Assembly (NCBI RefSeq): GCF_038002825.1
Contig: NZ_JBBODF010000001.1
Location: forward strand, 4,340,001 to 4,404,000
Origin: Paenibacillus sp. FSL H8-0048
Lineage (GTDB): Bacteria > Bacillota > Bacilli > Paenibacillales > Paenibacillaceae
Length of the DNA stretch: 64,000 nt
Reading direction: 5' to 3'
The first letter of the stretch is position 1, and each line of letters starts with the position of its first letter. The position numbers and the translations under genes are program-made. Under the pieces are notes generated by a model. That model had not been told where the DNA came from. It made no database searches and saw only the letters and a list, made by a program, of their open reading frames with translations. Positions 7,817-17,437 of the stretch are shown in pieces.

Positions 7817-10201
7817 TTAGTTCAAAGCCTTCCATACCCAGTTCTCCACCTCTGGAAGGTCGATGCCTTCTTCGCGGATGTACGCGTGATGCTTCTGCAC
7901 AATGGCATCCATCTCGTCAGCGATAGCCTGGTATTTGCTTGCATCCGGCAGGCTCAGCACAGCTTCCTTCGTGAGGTCGAAGCGGTCCATCTGGTTGAGT
8001 ACACGCATATCGAACGGTGTAGTGATGTCGCCATTCTCGCGGTAGCCATGCACATGCAGGTTATGGTTGTGGCGGTCGAAGAACAGGTCTTTGATCAGGC
8101 CTTCATAGCCGTGGAAGGCGAAGATGACCGGTTTATCTTTTGTGAAAAATTGATCAAACTCCTCGTCAGACAAGCCTCGCGGATCAAGCTTCTGGCTTCT
8201 CAGCTTCAGCAGATCGACCACGTTGATGTAACGGATCTTCAGCTCAGGCAGCTTCTCATGCAGGATCGAGATGGCAGCCAGTGCTTCCATTGTAGGCTCA
8301 GTACCGGAAGAAGCGATGACGAGATCCGGCTCTCCGCCCTTGTCGGTGCTGGCCCAGTCAATGATCTTGAGGCCTTTGTCCACCAGCTCCTGCGCTTCGT
8401 CTGCCGAGAACCACTGCGGACGCGGATGCTTGGAGGATACGATCAGGTTGATCTTCTGGCGGTCATTCAGGATCTTGTCGAACACAGCCAGCAGGCTGTT
8501 CGCATCAGACGGCAGATACTCACGGATGAACTCAGGCTTCTTGTCAGCCAGATGGCCAAGCAGACCCGGATCTTGGTGGGTATAGCCATTATGGTCCTGT
8601 TGGAACACTGTCGATGTGGCAATCACATTCAGTGAAGGAATATCTTCTCTCCAGGTCTGATCTGTTGCCTTGCGCAGCCACTTGAAGTGCTGAGTAATCA
8701 TCGAATCGACCACGCGCAGGAAGGCTTCATAGCTGGCGAAGAAACCGTGGCGTCCAGTCAGGACATAACCTTCCAGAATCCCTTCAGCTTGATGCTCAGA
8801 CAGCTGGGAGTCAATGACACGGCCGTATGGAGCAAGGAATTCATCCTGCGGTTCCTGAATGGCATCCATCCATTGGCGCTTGGTCACTTCGAATACAGGT
8901 CCCAGTCGGTTAGACATAGTCTCATCCGGTCCGAAAATACGGAAGTTGCGGTTCTCTTCGTTGAGGGTAACAACCTCTTTCAGGTATTTCCCCAGCACGG
9001 CCATATCCTGCGCAATCACTTGGCCTGGAGCAGAATTATCGAGAGTGTAGTTGCGGAAGTTCGGCTTGTGCAGGTCTTTAATCAGCTTGCCGGCATTGGT
9101 TACCGGGTTCATGCCCATACGTCTGTCGCCGGTTGGCAGAATTTCAGCCAGATCTGCGTTCAGGCGGCCGTTCTCGTCGAACAGTTCTTCAGGTCTGTAG
9201 CTGTTCAGCCATTCAAGCAAGGCCGGAGCATGCTTCATGTTCTTTTGGTCAACCGGAATCGGCACCTGGTGGGCACGGAAGGAGCCTTCATTCGGCACGC
9301 CGTCCCATGCTTTTGGACCCGTCCAGCCCTTAGGCGTACGGAAGACCAGCATTGGCCATACAGGGCGTGCAGTATCGTTATTCTCGCGGGCATTCTTCTG
9401 AATGGCGGCAATGCGCTCTACGATCGTATCCAGCACTTTAGCCATTTCCGGGTGCATCAGATCCGGGTTCTCGCCTTCTACGAAGAAGGCTTCCCATCCG
9501 TTTCCGGCGAAATAGGCGGTCAATTCTTCTCTGCTCATCCGGGACAGGATGGTCGGGTTGCTGATCTTGAAGCCGTTCAAATGCAGAATCGGCAATACAG
9601 CACCGTCTGTAATCGGGTTGATGAACCGGTTGGACAGCCAGGAAGCGGCCAGCGGGCCGGTCTCTGCTTCTCCGTCACCTACAACTACTGCGGAGATCAG
9701 GTCAGGATTATCCAGAATCGAACCCACGCTGTGCGACAGGGAATAACCCAGCTCGCCGCCTTCGTGAATCGATCCAGGTGTTTCAGGAGCAGCATGGGAG
9801 GCAACACCGCCAGGGAAAGAGAACTGCTTGAACAGCTTTTTCAGACCAGGGATATCCTGAGTGATCTGCGGGTAGATTTCGGTGTAGCTTCCGTCCAGAT
9901 AAGAGTTCGACACCATCACCTGACCGCCATGGCCCGGGCCTTCAATATAGAACATGTTGAGATCATATTTAGTGATTACACGGTTCAGATGCGCATAGAT
10001 AAAGTTCTGCCCAGGGATGGTGCCCCAGTGTCCGATCGGCTTCACTTTAACGTCTGCATCCTTCAACGGTTCTCTTAACAACGGATTATCCTTCAAATAA
10101 AGCTGGCCTACGGAGATGTAGTTCGTTGCGCGCCAGTAAGCGTCAAGCTTTGCCAGATACGTTTTGGAGGAATAATCCACCTGTTCGATTGTTAATCCCA
10201 T
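7817..10201 (-). CDS. xfp: Xylulose-5-P/fructose-6-P phosphoketolase
   Basis: 794 residues, normal length for the family. This thiamine-diphosphate enzyme cleaves xylulose 5-phosphate (often also fructose 6-phosphate) with phosphate to acetyl phosphate plus glyceraldehyde 3-phosphate or erythrose 4-phosphate. Visible signatures are the N-terminal GHWGTIPGQNFIYAHLNR and EGPGHGGQ, the ThDP-binding VVGDGEAETGP segment, and GYTHQDPG, all in family order. ATG 10201 is preferred because AGGGAG lies eight bases upstream; GTG 10210 is too close to that site. A GntR/UTRA regulator gene lies upstream in the same orientation, separated by about 275 bases and a terminator, so xfp has its own promoter. 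A control link to that regulator is inference only. Confidence 0.95.
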   Translation of the reverse strand: MGLTIEQVDYSSKTYLAKLDAYWRATNYISVGQLYLKDNPLLREPLKDADVKVKPIGHWGTIPGQNFIYAHLNRVITKYDLNMFYIEGPGHGGQVMVSNSYLDGSYTEIYPQITQDIPGLKKLFKQFSFPGGVASHAAPETPGSIHEGGELGYSLSHSVGSILDNPDLISAVVVGDGEAETGPLAASWLSNRFINPITDGAVLPILHLNGFKISNPTILSRMSREELTAYFAGNGWEAFFVEGENPDLMHPEMAKVLDTIVERIAAIQKNARENNDTARPVWPMLVFRTPKGWTGPKAWDGVPNEGSFRAHQVPIPVDQKNMKHAPALLEWLNSYRPEELFDENGRLNADLAEILPTGDRRMGMNPVTNAGKLIKDLHKPNFRNYTLDNSAPGQVIAQDMAVLGKYLKEVVTLNEENRNFRIFGPDETMSNRLGPVFEVTKRQWMDAIQEPQDEFLAPYGRVIDSQLSEHQAEGILEGYVLTGRHGFFASYEAFLRVVDSMITQHFKWLRKATDQTWREDIPSLNVIATSTVFQQDHNGYTHQDPGLLGHLADKKPEFIREYLPSDANSLLAVFDKILNDRQKINLIVSSKHPRPQWFSADEAQELVDKGLKIIDWASTDKGGEPDLVIASSGTEPTMEALAAISILHEKLPELKIRYINVVDLLKLRSQKLDPRGLSDEEFDQFFTKDKPVIFAFHGYEGLIKDLFFDRHNHNLHVHGYRENGDITTPFDMRVLNQMDRFDLTKEAVLSLPDASKYQAIADEMDAIVQKHHAYIREEGIDLPEVENWVWKALN

Positions 10202-10414
10202 GTCTTCCACTCCCTAATCTTTTTCTTTGTAAATTGAATGTATCACTTCTACAGTTACATCATACATCGGCATTTCAGAAATTCAATCTTTTTAGAAATT
10301 AATACGGTCCAATATTGTGAAATTTTGAACATAGTATGAAATTCGCTGCAAATCAAGCACAAAAAGATGATCATTTTTATAATTATGGATTAATTTGTTA
10401 TCTATAAAAAACAC
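10202..10414. other. xfp upstream region without a clear gene
   Basis: AT-rich non-coding DNA upstream of xfp. It should hold the xfp promoter, but I could not pick a convincing -35/-10 pair or a good CcpA site. Confidence 0.5.
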
Positions 10415-10439
10415 AAAAAGACCGGGACTCCTCCCGGCC
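10415..10439 (-). terminator. Terminator of the GntR gene
   Basis: Minus-strand hairpin GGCCGGGA-GGAG-TCCCGGTC followed by T5, about 40 bases past the GntR stop. Confidence 0.85.
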
Positions 10440-10477
10440 TGCTATACCTCAGTTATGCTGTTTACGCCGTCCATCCG

Positions 10478-11200
10478 TCAATGCACAGACACGAACGTAT
10501 TGAACTTCAGATACTCATAATGGAAGCGCATGTGCGAGAATTCAAACGGCGTGCCGTTATCCAGGAAGAAGATCCCCTCCATGATCCCAACGGGTTCATT
10601 CTCCTTCAGATGGAGCAGCTCCTGGTCATTCGGCAGAGAAGGCTCGGCAAAAATAGACAAAAAGGATTTGGTCACCGCCAGATTGCGCGACTCCTCCAGA
10701 TAATGAAAAATCGAGCCCTCGATAATCGTCTGGTCGAGATTTTGCACAATTTTGATCGGAATATATCCCGTCTCAATCATGAAGGGCGCACCTTCGAACA
10801 GGCGCAGACGCACGATCTTATACACGAAATCATGGGGCATCAGGAACAAATCCCGCTGAAGCTCCTCCGTGGGGCGGATGACCTCGAAGCTCAGCACCTT
10901 GATCTCCGGCTTCTTGCCGTGCATCTGGAAATTATCCGACACCCCCAGGTTAGAGCCCTCGTAGTTGAAGATCGAATCGTTCTTTATGTATAACGGATTG
11001 ATGAAGGTGCCGGAGCCGCGTTTCTTGAAAATAATTCCCGAGCTCTCCATCTTCATCAGCGCACGCTTGATGGTACTGCGGCTAACCTGATACGCCTCGC
11101 TGAGACTGCGCTCATCCGGCAGCTTCATATCGGCGTACTGCCCGGCAAAGATCTTCGTTTTGAGATCAGCAATAATCTGCTTGTAGACAAATTGGGTCAT
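10478..11200 (-). CDS. GntR-family regulator with UTRA ligand domain
   Basis: 240 residues. The ATG at 11200 is placed by AAGGAGCACCCC; the longer open frame (to 11239) lacks a site. A winged helix occupies about residues 1-70 (FVYKQIIADLKTKIFAGQ, LPDERSLSEAYQVSRSTIKRA, then the wing GIIFKKRGSGTF). A UTRA (HutC-type) effector domain covers about 95-235, which in this family binds small sugars or sugar phosphates. It stands directly upstream of xfp, so phosphoketolase control by a sugar phosphate is an attractive guess, but an own terminator separates the genes and the effector is unknown. Confidence 0.88.
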   Translation of the reverse strand: MTQFVYKQIIADLKTKIFAGQYADMKLPDERSLSEAYQVSRSTIKRALMKMESSGIIFKKRGSGTFINPLYIKNDSIFNYEGSNLGVSDNFQMHGKKPEIKVLSFEVIRPTEELQRDLFLMPHDFVYKIVRLRLFEGAPFMIETGYIPIKIVQNLDQTIIEGSIFHYLEESRNLAVTKSFLSIFAEPSLPNDQELLHLKENEPVGIMEGIFFLDNGTPFEFSHMRFHYEYLKFNTFVSVH

Positions 11201-11271
11201 GGGGTGCTCCTTCGTCGGGTCTTTGCAGAACAAGTTCATTCAAGATTAAATATATCATAATTTAGATAGGG

Positions 11272-11306
11272 CAAAAAGGATGAATCCACGGACTCACCCT
11301 TTTTGA
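11272..11306 (-). terminator. Hairpin at the end of the REC-BTAD regulator gene
   Basis: AAAAAGGATGA, a nine-base loop and TCACCCTTTTT pair with one mismatch. The structure overlaps the stop codon of the minus-strand regulator gene and has T-runs on both strands. Confidence 0.6.
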
Positions 11307-12436
11307 CGCTTGTTGTCCCAATCCCTATACCATTTGACAATCTCCCGGCTCGGCTTCTCAGCAACCTCTGCTTCCATGGCCGTTTCCAGCATGACATATT
11401 GTCTTTGCACGAGAAAATGAAAGCCCATTCTGTCCGATATTTGCATGTACAATAATTGCGCCTGCTCCTCTAACGGATAGCGGGTGCATACCTGTTCAAT
11501 ATGCTTGAAGGCCTGTTCATATTCTGCTTCGCCCATATACCAGCGGACCAGATTCAGCTTGAGCCGAATCCACTGCAGCTGAAATCTCTGCCGTTCAAGC
11601 TCCGCCCACACATAATCGTACCCCTCCAGATATTCGCTTTTGAACAGCTTCAGGATTCGTTCATATTCAGGCAGTGTATCATTCGCTAGCTCTACCCCCG
11701 CTTGGATAAAGCGGTCAAACTCATCAACGTCCAGGCAGATGCCATCCAGCTTGAGCAGATAGCCGTCCGCCGTATTTTGCAGGAGAATCCGTTCTCTGCT
11801 GAAGGGCTCCAGCATTTTGCGGATATGGTACACAGCGGTATATAACTGCGGATAGGCCCTGTTCGGATCAAAATCAGCCCACAGCAGCTCAATCAGGGTA
11901 GCTTTACTGACCACTTTGCCGCGATGATGCAGCAGATAAAAGAAGATTTCCTGCGCCTTCGCCGTTCTCCATTGCAGCGGTGCAAGCTCCTGCGCGCCTT
12001 CATAGATCCGGAAGGCATCGAGCATTAGCATCCTCCAGCTTGTCTGCGCTGAAGCCGCCCGGGCTGCCAGGCCAGGCTGCTGCTGAGCATTCAATCTTCG
12101 AACTGTAAGCTTCAGGCGGTCCATATGAATCGGCTTAAGCAAATAGTCCAGGGCATTCAGCTCAAAAGCCTTGATCGCATACTTATCATATGCCGTTACG
12201 AATACAACCTGCAGATCGGGCCTGCGTTCCAACAGCCGTTCCGCCAGCTCAATCCCGCTCAGCTCCGGTAAATGGATATCGAGAAACACAATATCGGTCC
12301 CGGTCTCCTCCACCTTTTGCTGTCCTTGCAGCGGATCGGTATATTTGCCGATAATCTCAAAACACCCAAGCGCATGCAATTGGCGTTCCAAAGCCTTAAG
12401 TGCCAATTCTTCATCGTCAATCAGGATTGCTCTCAT
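11294..12436 (-). CDS. Orphan response regulator, REC + winged helix + BTAD (SARP-like)
   Basis: 380 residues from ATG 12436 (AAGGAGATCCGA upstream; the open frame's earlier ATG at 12481 has none). The receiver domain (about 1-120) has acidic pocket DDEE (residues 7-10), phosphoacceptor Asp53 in VFLDIHLPELSG, and the conserved Lys in YLLKP. It is followed by an OmpR/SARP-type winged helix (about 140-230) and a BTAD alpha-helical domain of TPR-like repeats (about 235-370), as in SARP activators. No histidine kinase gene is adjacent, so its partner must be elsewhere. Targets are unknown; the adjacent SLH protein gene lies upstream and is separated from it by a long hairpin. Confidence 0.85.
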   Translation of the reverse strand: MRAILIDDEELALKALERQLHALGCFEIIGKYTDPLQGQQKVEETGTDIVFLDIHLPELSGIELAERLLERRPDLQVVFVTAYDKYAIKAFELNALDYLLKPIHMDRLKLTVRRLNAQQQPGLAARAASAQTSWRMLMLDAFRIYEGAQELAPLQWRTAKAQEIFFYLLHHRGKVVSKATLIELLWADFDPNRAYPQLYTAVYHIRKMLEPFSRERILLQNTADGYLLKLDGICLDVDEFDRFIQAGVELANDTLPEYERILKLFKSEYLEGYDYVWAELERQRFQLQWIRLKLNLVRWYMGEAEYEQAFKHIEQVCTRYPLEEQAQLLYMQISDRMGFHFLVQRQYVMLETAMEAEVAEKPSREIVKWYRDWDNKRQKG

Positions 12437-12503
12437 TCGGATCTCCTTCGCAACTGGAAATCGGTACAGTGTTATAACCATTATACTTCAAATTTAATGA
12501 TTT

Positions 12504-12539
12504 AGGGGTTGGAGGAGAATGATCTCTCCTCCAACCCCT
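12504..12539 (-). terminator. Long perfect hairpin after the SLH/lectin gene
   Basis: A 15-bp perfect stem (12504-12518 with 12525-12539, six-base loop) sits directly after the stop codon of the giant SLH gene. The T-tract is weak on either strand, so it may act as an mRNA 3' stabiliser as well as a terminator. Confidence 0.7.
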
Positions 12540-12545
12540 ATCCAT

Positions 12546-15500
12546 TTATTCTGTAACCCGTTGTTCCTTCTGTTCACTGTCGATCCGGTACTGATGGTCG
12601 ATGACAGCCTCCTGGATATCCAGGTAGGCCCAATGATTCTTGGAGACATCCGGGAATTTCACCGCATCTGCTCCATGGAGCGGGCCGCGGCCGAACATCT
12701 GATTAACAATGACTACAGCTTCCGCACGGGTCAGATAAGCATTCGGCTTGAAGCTGCCGTCCGGGTAGCCCTTGAGCAAGCCTGCCGACACGTTGGCTGC
12801 AATTACACCTTGTGCCCAATGCCCGGTTATATCATTGAAGCTGGATGCACCGTCTGCCGGTACGGCAAGCTTCAGGTAGTTGGCAGCAGCTGCGGCCATT
12901 TCCGCTCTCGTAATCGGAGCAGCCCCCCGGAACTTTCCGGTTGGATCGCCCTTCATCACGCCTTGTGCGCTCACGAAGGCGATAGCTCCCGCTGCATAAT
13001 GACGGACAGCCACATCCGGGAAGGGAGGATTGCCTACAGCCGCACTTGCATTGTAGCCCAGATTCCGGGCAATCATGAGTGCCATCTGCGAGCGCGTTAC
13101 CCGCTCATCCGGCTTGAATTCACCATCCGGGAAGCCAACGATATAGGATACATGCGTAGCAGGCGACTGATTATTGAAGTTGATAATCGTAAAGGTACTA
13201 AATTTGCTTACCGAGAATTCCAGTCCAAGCAGTCCCTCTTTATAGGTAACCGCTTTGCCTTTGACAACCTCTTTCGTGCCGTCGGTATGTTCAATGAAGA
13301 TACCGAGCTGTGCCAGGAATGCATTACGCGCCGCTTCATTCGCAGGCAGCTTCACATCTCTTAGCGGCAGAATCAGGGTTACCGCCCGGCTGGACAGGTT
13401 CGTCTCGATGGTCATCGGTCTGGCGACCACTTCAATTTTGTTATCCTTGGCCACTTCACGGACCACAGCTTCGAGTGTGGCTCTCTTCTCGATTTCATTC
13501 CGCTCTGTTGCATTTCTCACCGGCACCAGCCGGAAATAGAAGTCTTGTCCGATGCCTTCCAGCGATTCGTTCGGAACACGCACAATCGCGTTCTCCGTAT
13601 AGATTTCCAGTATAATTCCGTTCTCTTTCAGCAATTTGGCGGTCTCCGCCGGAATCTGGACATTCACTTCGCTGACATTGTCCGCCGCATCCGGGATGAC
13701 TACACGGGCAATGCTTTGTCCCGTCTCTTTCGCCTTCTTCACCGCTTCTTCAGCCTTATCCTTGGTGAAGCGGACCAGATCGGTGATTGTGCCATTGCTC
13801 TGAGTGGTGCGCTGAACCGGCACTTTCGTGATACCCGCCGCATTGGCTCCGCCGATGGCCACATCCACCTGAATCACTTCGGTCTTGGATGTTTCAGGCG
13901 CTGCTGGCGCCGGAGCGGAACCTCCGCCTGATGGAGCAGGCTCTTGTCTGGTGATAGTTACGGTGTAGGTGTTCGTTCCGCCTGCGGAATCCTTGACGGT
14001 GACAACAACCTCATTCTTCCCTACCTTCAGCGGGAGAGCTGCGCTCCAGTCGCCGCTCTTCACCTGTACAGGAGCTTCGCCCGCAATGCTGAGCGTTACT
14101 ACAGCCCCTGGGTCCAGGGTAAACGGCTTAAGGGAAATCTCATACACACTGTTGCTAACAGTTGCTTCATACTTGTCAGTTTCAGGCTTGAACTCCGGCT
14201 GTAGGGTGCCGCTGGAAGGCTCAAGCGAAACCAGCTTCCCGCTGGCGCGGATGACCTGAATTTGATATTGTCCAAGCTTAATGCCCGGGTTCTTCGCATC
14301 CACAATATCCACCTGGATGGTATTCAGCCCTTCCTGAAGCGGCAGCTTACTCCAGTCGCCGTCAGGAACCTCTACCCCATTCAGGGTTACCTTGCGTAGT
14401 CTATCCTTATCTCCTGCCGGAGCAAGATTCAGGGCGATGGAATCCGTCTCATTAGGTACGGTTGCCAGATAGCCGCTTGGTACGTCGGGCTGGAAGCCCG
14501 GACTTAAGGATACCGGCTTATCCCCGGCACTCAATCCCAGCCCGTTCTCCGGCAGCTTGCCGCCGTCTGCGATATATTTGCCGTCTCCGCCGAGATCAAT
14601 CCCCGGCTGCAATCCCGTAAGCGGGTTATGCTTATTTCCATTCTCGGTCACACTTCCGTGTTCTGGGTCGTAACTGAGCAGGCCACCCTTAGAATCAGAA
14701 GGAATGGACACAATCAGTTCATTGCCGTTGATTTCAAAAGGCTCCTTAAGCGGCACGCCGCCGTAAGTGAACCCGGCCAGATCGGTCAGATCGTTGATCG
14801 GCTTATTGAACACCAGCTTGAGCTGCCCTGCTTCGGGATAAGCAGCAACGAGCTGAAGCGGAATCACATTGTTATCTTTCGTAATGCCGGACTGCTCACC
14901 GGCCTGAATCGGCTTCAATTCATTCAGGACGTTGCCTTCAGCCGTAACATTACCGGCAGCAGGATCGTACCCTACGATCAATGCATCATCCGGACCAAGC
15001 GCTTCCTCCAGAACGACTTCCACTTTATCGCCCTGCACCGACTTCACAGCAATAACCTTCCGGCCATCGATGGTCAGCCCGGTGAAATCCCCATCGGTCA
15101 ACGCAGAGCCAACCGGCTGATTGAATGTCAATACAGCGTGATCCGGCTGGCCTTCGTTTACCGCCACATGGGTCAATTCCAGCTGTGGTACAGTGAACGG
15201 CACCAGCTTCGTTTCTGTTCTTACTTCATCGCCGAATGTTTTGGTCGAAGTCACCGCCACATGGTAGGAGCCCGGTGCCAGCGGTCCCGGCAGCTTGGTG
15301 TCCCACTTATAGACATCATCGGTTACGGTAATGCCTACCTCAAGATCGAACAGATGTGCATTCGGGTGGACGTCCACTTTATATACAGCAGCCGTAACCA
15401 CCGAATCAAGTGCAGCTTGTCCAGTTACAGGAAGCGGCAGATCTGCTCCATATACCTCGGTTCCCTTAGCAGGCGTTTCAATTTCCAAGGAATCCCCGAA

Positions 15501-17099
15501 CGGTCCGTTCGCAATAAGCGTAAAGTCGGACACTGGCTCCTTCCCGGAAGTCTGAGCCTGAATTGCCGACTCTGCGGCATCATATTCGATTCGAACCACA
15601 GGGTCATTGGACAACGGGCTGGCCAGGGTCAGAATGATGACACTAGGATCTTGGTCGGATACTACAGCGTTCGTAACATCCACCACTTTTCCGTCCAGTG
15701 TCACTCTGAAGTCATCCGTAGGGTCAGCATCGCCATCATTGAACTTAACCGGCTTGTCGAACTTAATGGATACCTGGTTGTTGCTGCCCTCTGTATAGCT
15801 TGCGCTATCAGCCACTGGCGGCTGCTTCACCAATCCGGCAATGGCATCCGCCAGACCCTTGCGGGCGGCCTCAACCTCTTCAGGGGAAGCATGGTCATCA
15901 TCAAGGACCGCCTTGGCTGCATCCGATGCATCCTTGAGCACTGCCAGAGAAGCCTTCGTATAGACCTGCGGCTCCAGACCGAGATAACCCTCTGCTGTAT
16001 CGTTGTCCTGCTTCAGCGGGGTTTTGTCTACTAATGTTATAGTAGTACTAATACTGGAGTTCGCATCGCCTGGCATACCACCATATTCCACAAGATAAGC
16101 ATCAACCCTGTTATCTATTGGATAGTCATTCCACTTTCCGCTTGCAAAGATGTGCACCACATGTTCGTAGGTAGAGTCATTCGGCTCTCCTGCATCCCAG
16201 TTGTTATGCATGATATGGTTAGTACCAATCCCATAAGTAAGATCCGTCACTGTGGCAGAATCATTTCTTCCACCATTAGCGTTGTACCCCTTATAGAAAG
16301 GAAGCCCGGATTTGCCTTCGTACTGCAGCTTTCCTTCAGGTCCGGTTACCCAGCGCCAATCGCCATAACCATTGTATTTGTTGTTCTGCAAGGCGAACAC
16401 ACGTGTATTGGCCCTTCCGTTCATATCCTCGGAACGAGCTACATCTTTCCCGCCAACCCAACCAATCCCTCTAGCCTTCTCCGCAATAAAAGCGTTCTCA
16501 TCCGGGCCGGTAATCGTCGCCAGATACCCTTGGCGGCCATAATAGGTCCGCTGTTCGGCCTTCACCCGGGCATCCGTCCACTTCACGCTTGGATCTGTAA
16601 CATACTCATAGAAGTGACCATTCTTATTAAAGGCAAGAACAGGGCCAAGACCAAAGGTCAGACTACGTTCACCGGAAGTGGTCATCGTAAATTGGGCATT
16701 CTCCAATACCTGCTGATAGACTTCAACCGCCGCGTTGCCTGTTAAGATATAGGCTCCGTTGCCCCCGCTAGTCGCTACTGTAATTCCTGTACCGGATGTG
16801 GCGAATGTCATCTGATCGCCCGCTTTATATCCGTTAATGACAACCGTAGCCCCTGTCATCATTTCACCCGCATCTGCGGTGATAAAGAGCTCCGGGAAGG
16901 TTAATTTTACTGCTCCGCCATCCTTGGTGAAGCTCCGGTACTTATCCGAAGTGAAAATTTGTTCCGAACCATCATTCTCCGCTACAGCCGCATGGGCCAC
17001 TGGCCCAAGCACCGCAAAGTTGGCGGTGACCAGCGCAATTGATAAAGAGGCGGCCAGAGTGCGTGACCATCCTTTATTCCATTTCTTCGATGTTGTCAT
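12546..17099 (-). CDS. Giant secreted SLH protein with C-type lectin and Ig-like/cadherin-like domains
   Basis: 1517 residues with a signal peptide cleaved after AHA (residue 37). The N-terminal part contains a C-type lectin-like domain (about 157-340) with WDAGEPND and WND, the usual carbohydrate/calcium-site positions. A short helical segment (about 365-425) leads to several SwmB/Ig-like beta modules (about 425-830, recurring YDPAAG/YDAAE patterns). Two cadherin-like beta-sandwich modules follow (about 870-1070), then a Pro/Ala linker and a region of unknown fold. Three SLH repeats (about 1325-1500, GFPDGEFKP.., MKGDPTGKF.., LKGYPDGSFKP..) anchor it to pyruvylated cell-wall polymer. No catalytic domain is recognisable, so it is probably an adhesin or polysaccharide-binding surface protein. 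GAGGAGTACACAAAAAG precedes the ATG. Confidence 0.88.
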   Translation of the reverse strand: MTTSKKWNKGWSRTLAASLSIALVTANFAVLGPVAHAAVAENDGSEQIFTSDKYRSFTKDGGAVKLTFPELFITADAGEMMTGATVVINGYKAGDQMTFATSGTGITVATSGGNGAYILTGNAAVEVYQQVLENAQFTMTTSGERSLTFGLGPVLAFNKNGHFYEYVTDPSVKWTDARVKAEQRTYYGRQGYLATITGPDENAFIAEKARGIGWVGGKDVARSEDMNGRANTRVFALQNNKYNGYGDWRWVTGPEGKLQYEGKSGLPFYKGYNANGGRNDSATVTDLTYGIGTNHIMHNNWDAGEPNDSTYEHVVHIFASGKWNDYPIDNRVDAYLVEYGGMPGDANSSISTTITLVDKTPLKQDNDTAEGYLGLEPQVYTKASLAVLKDASDAAKAVLDDDHASPEEVEAARKGLADAIAGLVKQPPVADSASYTEGSNNQVSIKFDKPVKFNDGDADPTDDFRVTLDGKVVDVTNAVVSDQDPSVIILTLASPLSNDPVVRIEYDAAESAIQAQTSGKEPVSDFTLIANGPFGDSLEIETPAKGTEVYGADLPLPVTGQAALDSVVTAAVYKVDVHPNAHLFDLEVGITVTDDVYKWDTKLPGPLAPGSYHVAVTSTKTFGDEVRTETKLVPFTVPQLELTHVAVNEGQPDHAVLTFNQPVGSALTDGDFTGLTIDGRKVIAVKSVQGDKVEVVLEEALGPDDALIVGYDPAAGNVTAEGNVLNELKPIQAGEQSGITKDNNVIPLQLVAAYPEAGQLKLVFNKPINDLTDLAGFTYGGVPLKEPFEINGNELIVSIPSDSKGGLLSYDPEHGSVTENGNKHNPLTGLQPGIDLGGDGKYIADGGKLPENGLGLSAGDKPVSLSPGFQPDVPSGYLATVPNETDSIALNLAPAGDKDRLRKVTLNGVEVPDGDWSKLPLQEGLNTIQVDIVDAKNPGIKLGQYQIQVIRASGKLVSLEPSSGTLQPEFKPETDKYEATVSNSVYEISLKPFTLDPGAVVTLSIAGEAPVQVKSGDWSAALPLKVGKNEVVVTVKDSAGGTNTYTVTITRQEPAPSGGGSAPAPAAPETSKTEVIQVDVAIGGANAAGITKVPVQRTTQSNGTITDLVRFTKDKAEEAVKKAKETGQSIARVVIPDAADNVSEVNVQIPAETAKLLKENGIILEIYTENAIVRVPNESLEGIGQDFYFRLVPVRNATERNEIEKRATLEAVVREVAKDNKIEVVARPMTIETNLSSRAVTLILPLRDVKLPANEAARNAFLAQLGIFIEHTDGTKEVVKGKAVTYKEGLLGLEFSVSKFSTFTIINFNNQSPATHVSYIVGFPDGEFKPDERVTRSQMALMIARNLGYNASAAVGNPPFPDVAVRHYAAGAIAFVSAQGVMKGDPTGKFRGAAPITRAEMAAAAANYLKLAVPADGASSFNDITGHWAQGVIAANVSAGLLKGYPDGSFKPNAYLTRAEAVVIVNQMFGRGPLHGADAVKFPDVSKNHWAYLDIQEAVIDHQYRIDSEQKEQRVTE

Positions 17100-17383
17100 C
17101 TTTTTGTGTACTCCTCATCTAATGGGACTTGTATGGGATCAGCCGACACTTCCTATTGTTCATAGACCGCTTGCCTGTTACCTGTAAATTCCTCCCTTCC
17201 TATGCAGGCGTTCACCAAATCGTAAGATACGGATACCGGCAGGTTGTGTATAATAATCTCTTAGTTCCTAATAGTATCCGACAGTCCTCTACATTAACTC
17301 TACAATCCTCCTTTTTTGTGACAAATACCATTGCATAATTGCGAATTCCCTTTCACTTTTTGCTATCATTCCTATTTATAATT
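17100..17383 (-). other. Leader and promoter region of the SLH/lectin gene
   Basis: About 280 non-coding bases upstream of the giant gene. Several purine-rich AGGAGG-like tracts are present on the minus strand, but no open frame follows them. A TTATAC/TATTAT -10 candidate lies near 17245-17260, with no good -35. Nothing else is identified. Confidence 0.4.
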
Positions 17384-17409
17384 AAAAAAGACACCCCTAA
17401 GGGTGCCTT
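17384..17409 (-). terminator. Terminator of the double-GNAT gene
   Basis: Minus-strand GGCACCC-TTAG-GGGTGTC followed by T6, the same design as at 2078. Confidence 0.85.
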
Positions 17410-17437
17410 GGCTGATCCTGCGGATCGCTTATTTCGG

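Noticed and set aside
8687..10078. Long open frame (463 codons) opposite xfp
   Set aside because: It is a shadow of a fully conserved enzyme gene with no ribosome-binding site or recognisable protein; high GC at third positions creates such frames here.
10330..10360. CcpA cre site upstream of xfp
   Set aside because: TGAAATTCGCTGCA only aligns to the consensus with a one-base shift, so it is too weak to list.
14628..16034. 468-codon open frame on the + strand within the SLH/lectin gene
   Set aside because: It is antisense to a clearly coding modular protein, and the composition (Arg/Ile/His-rich) is typical of a shadow frame.
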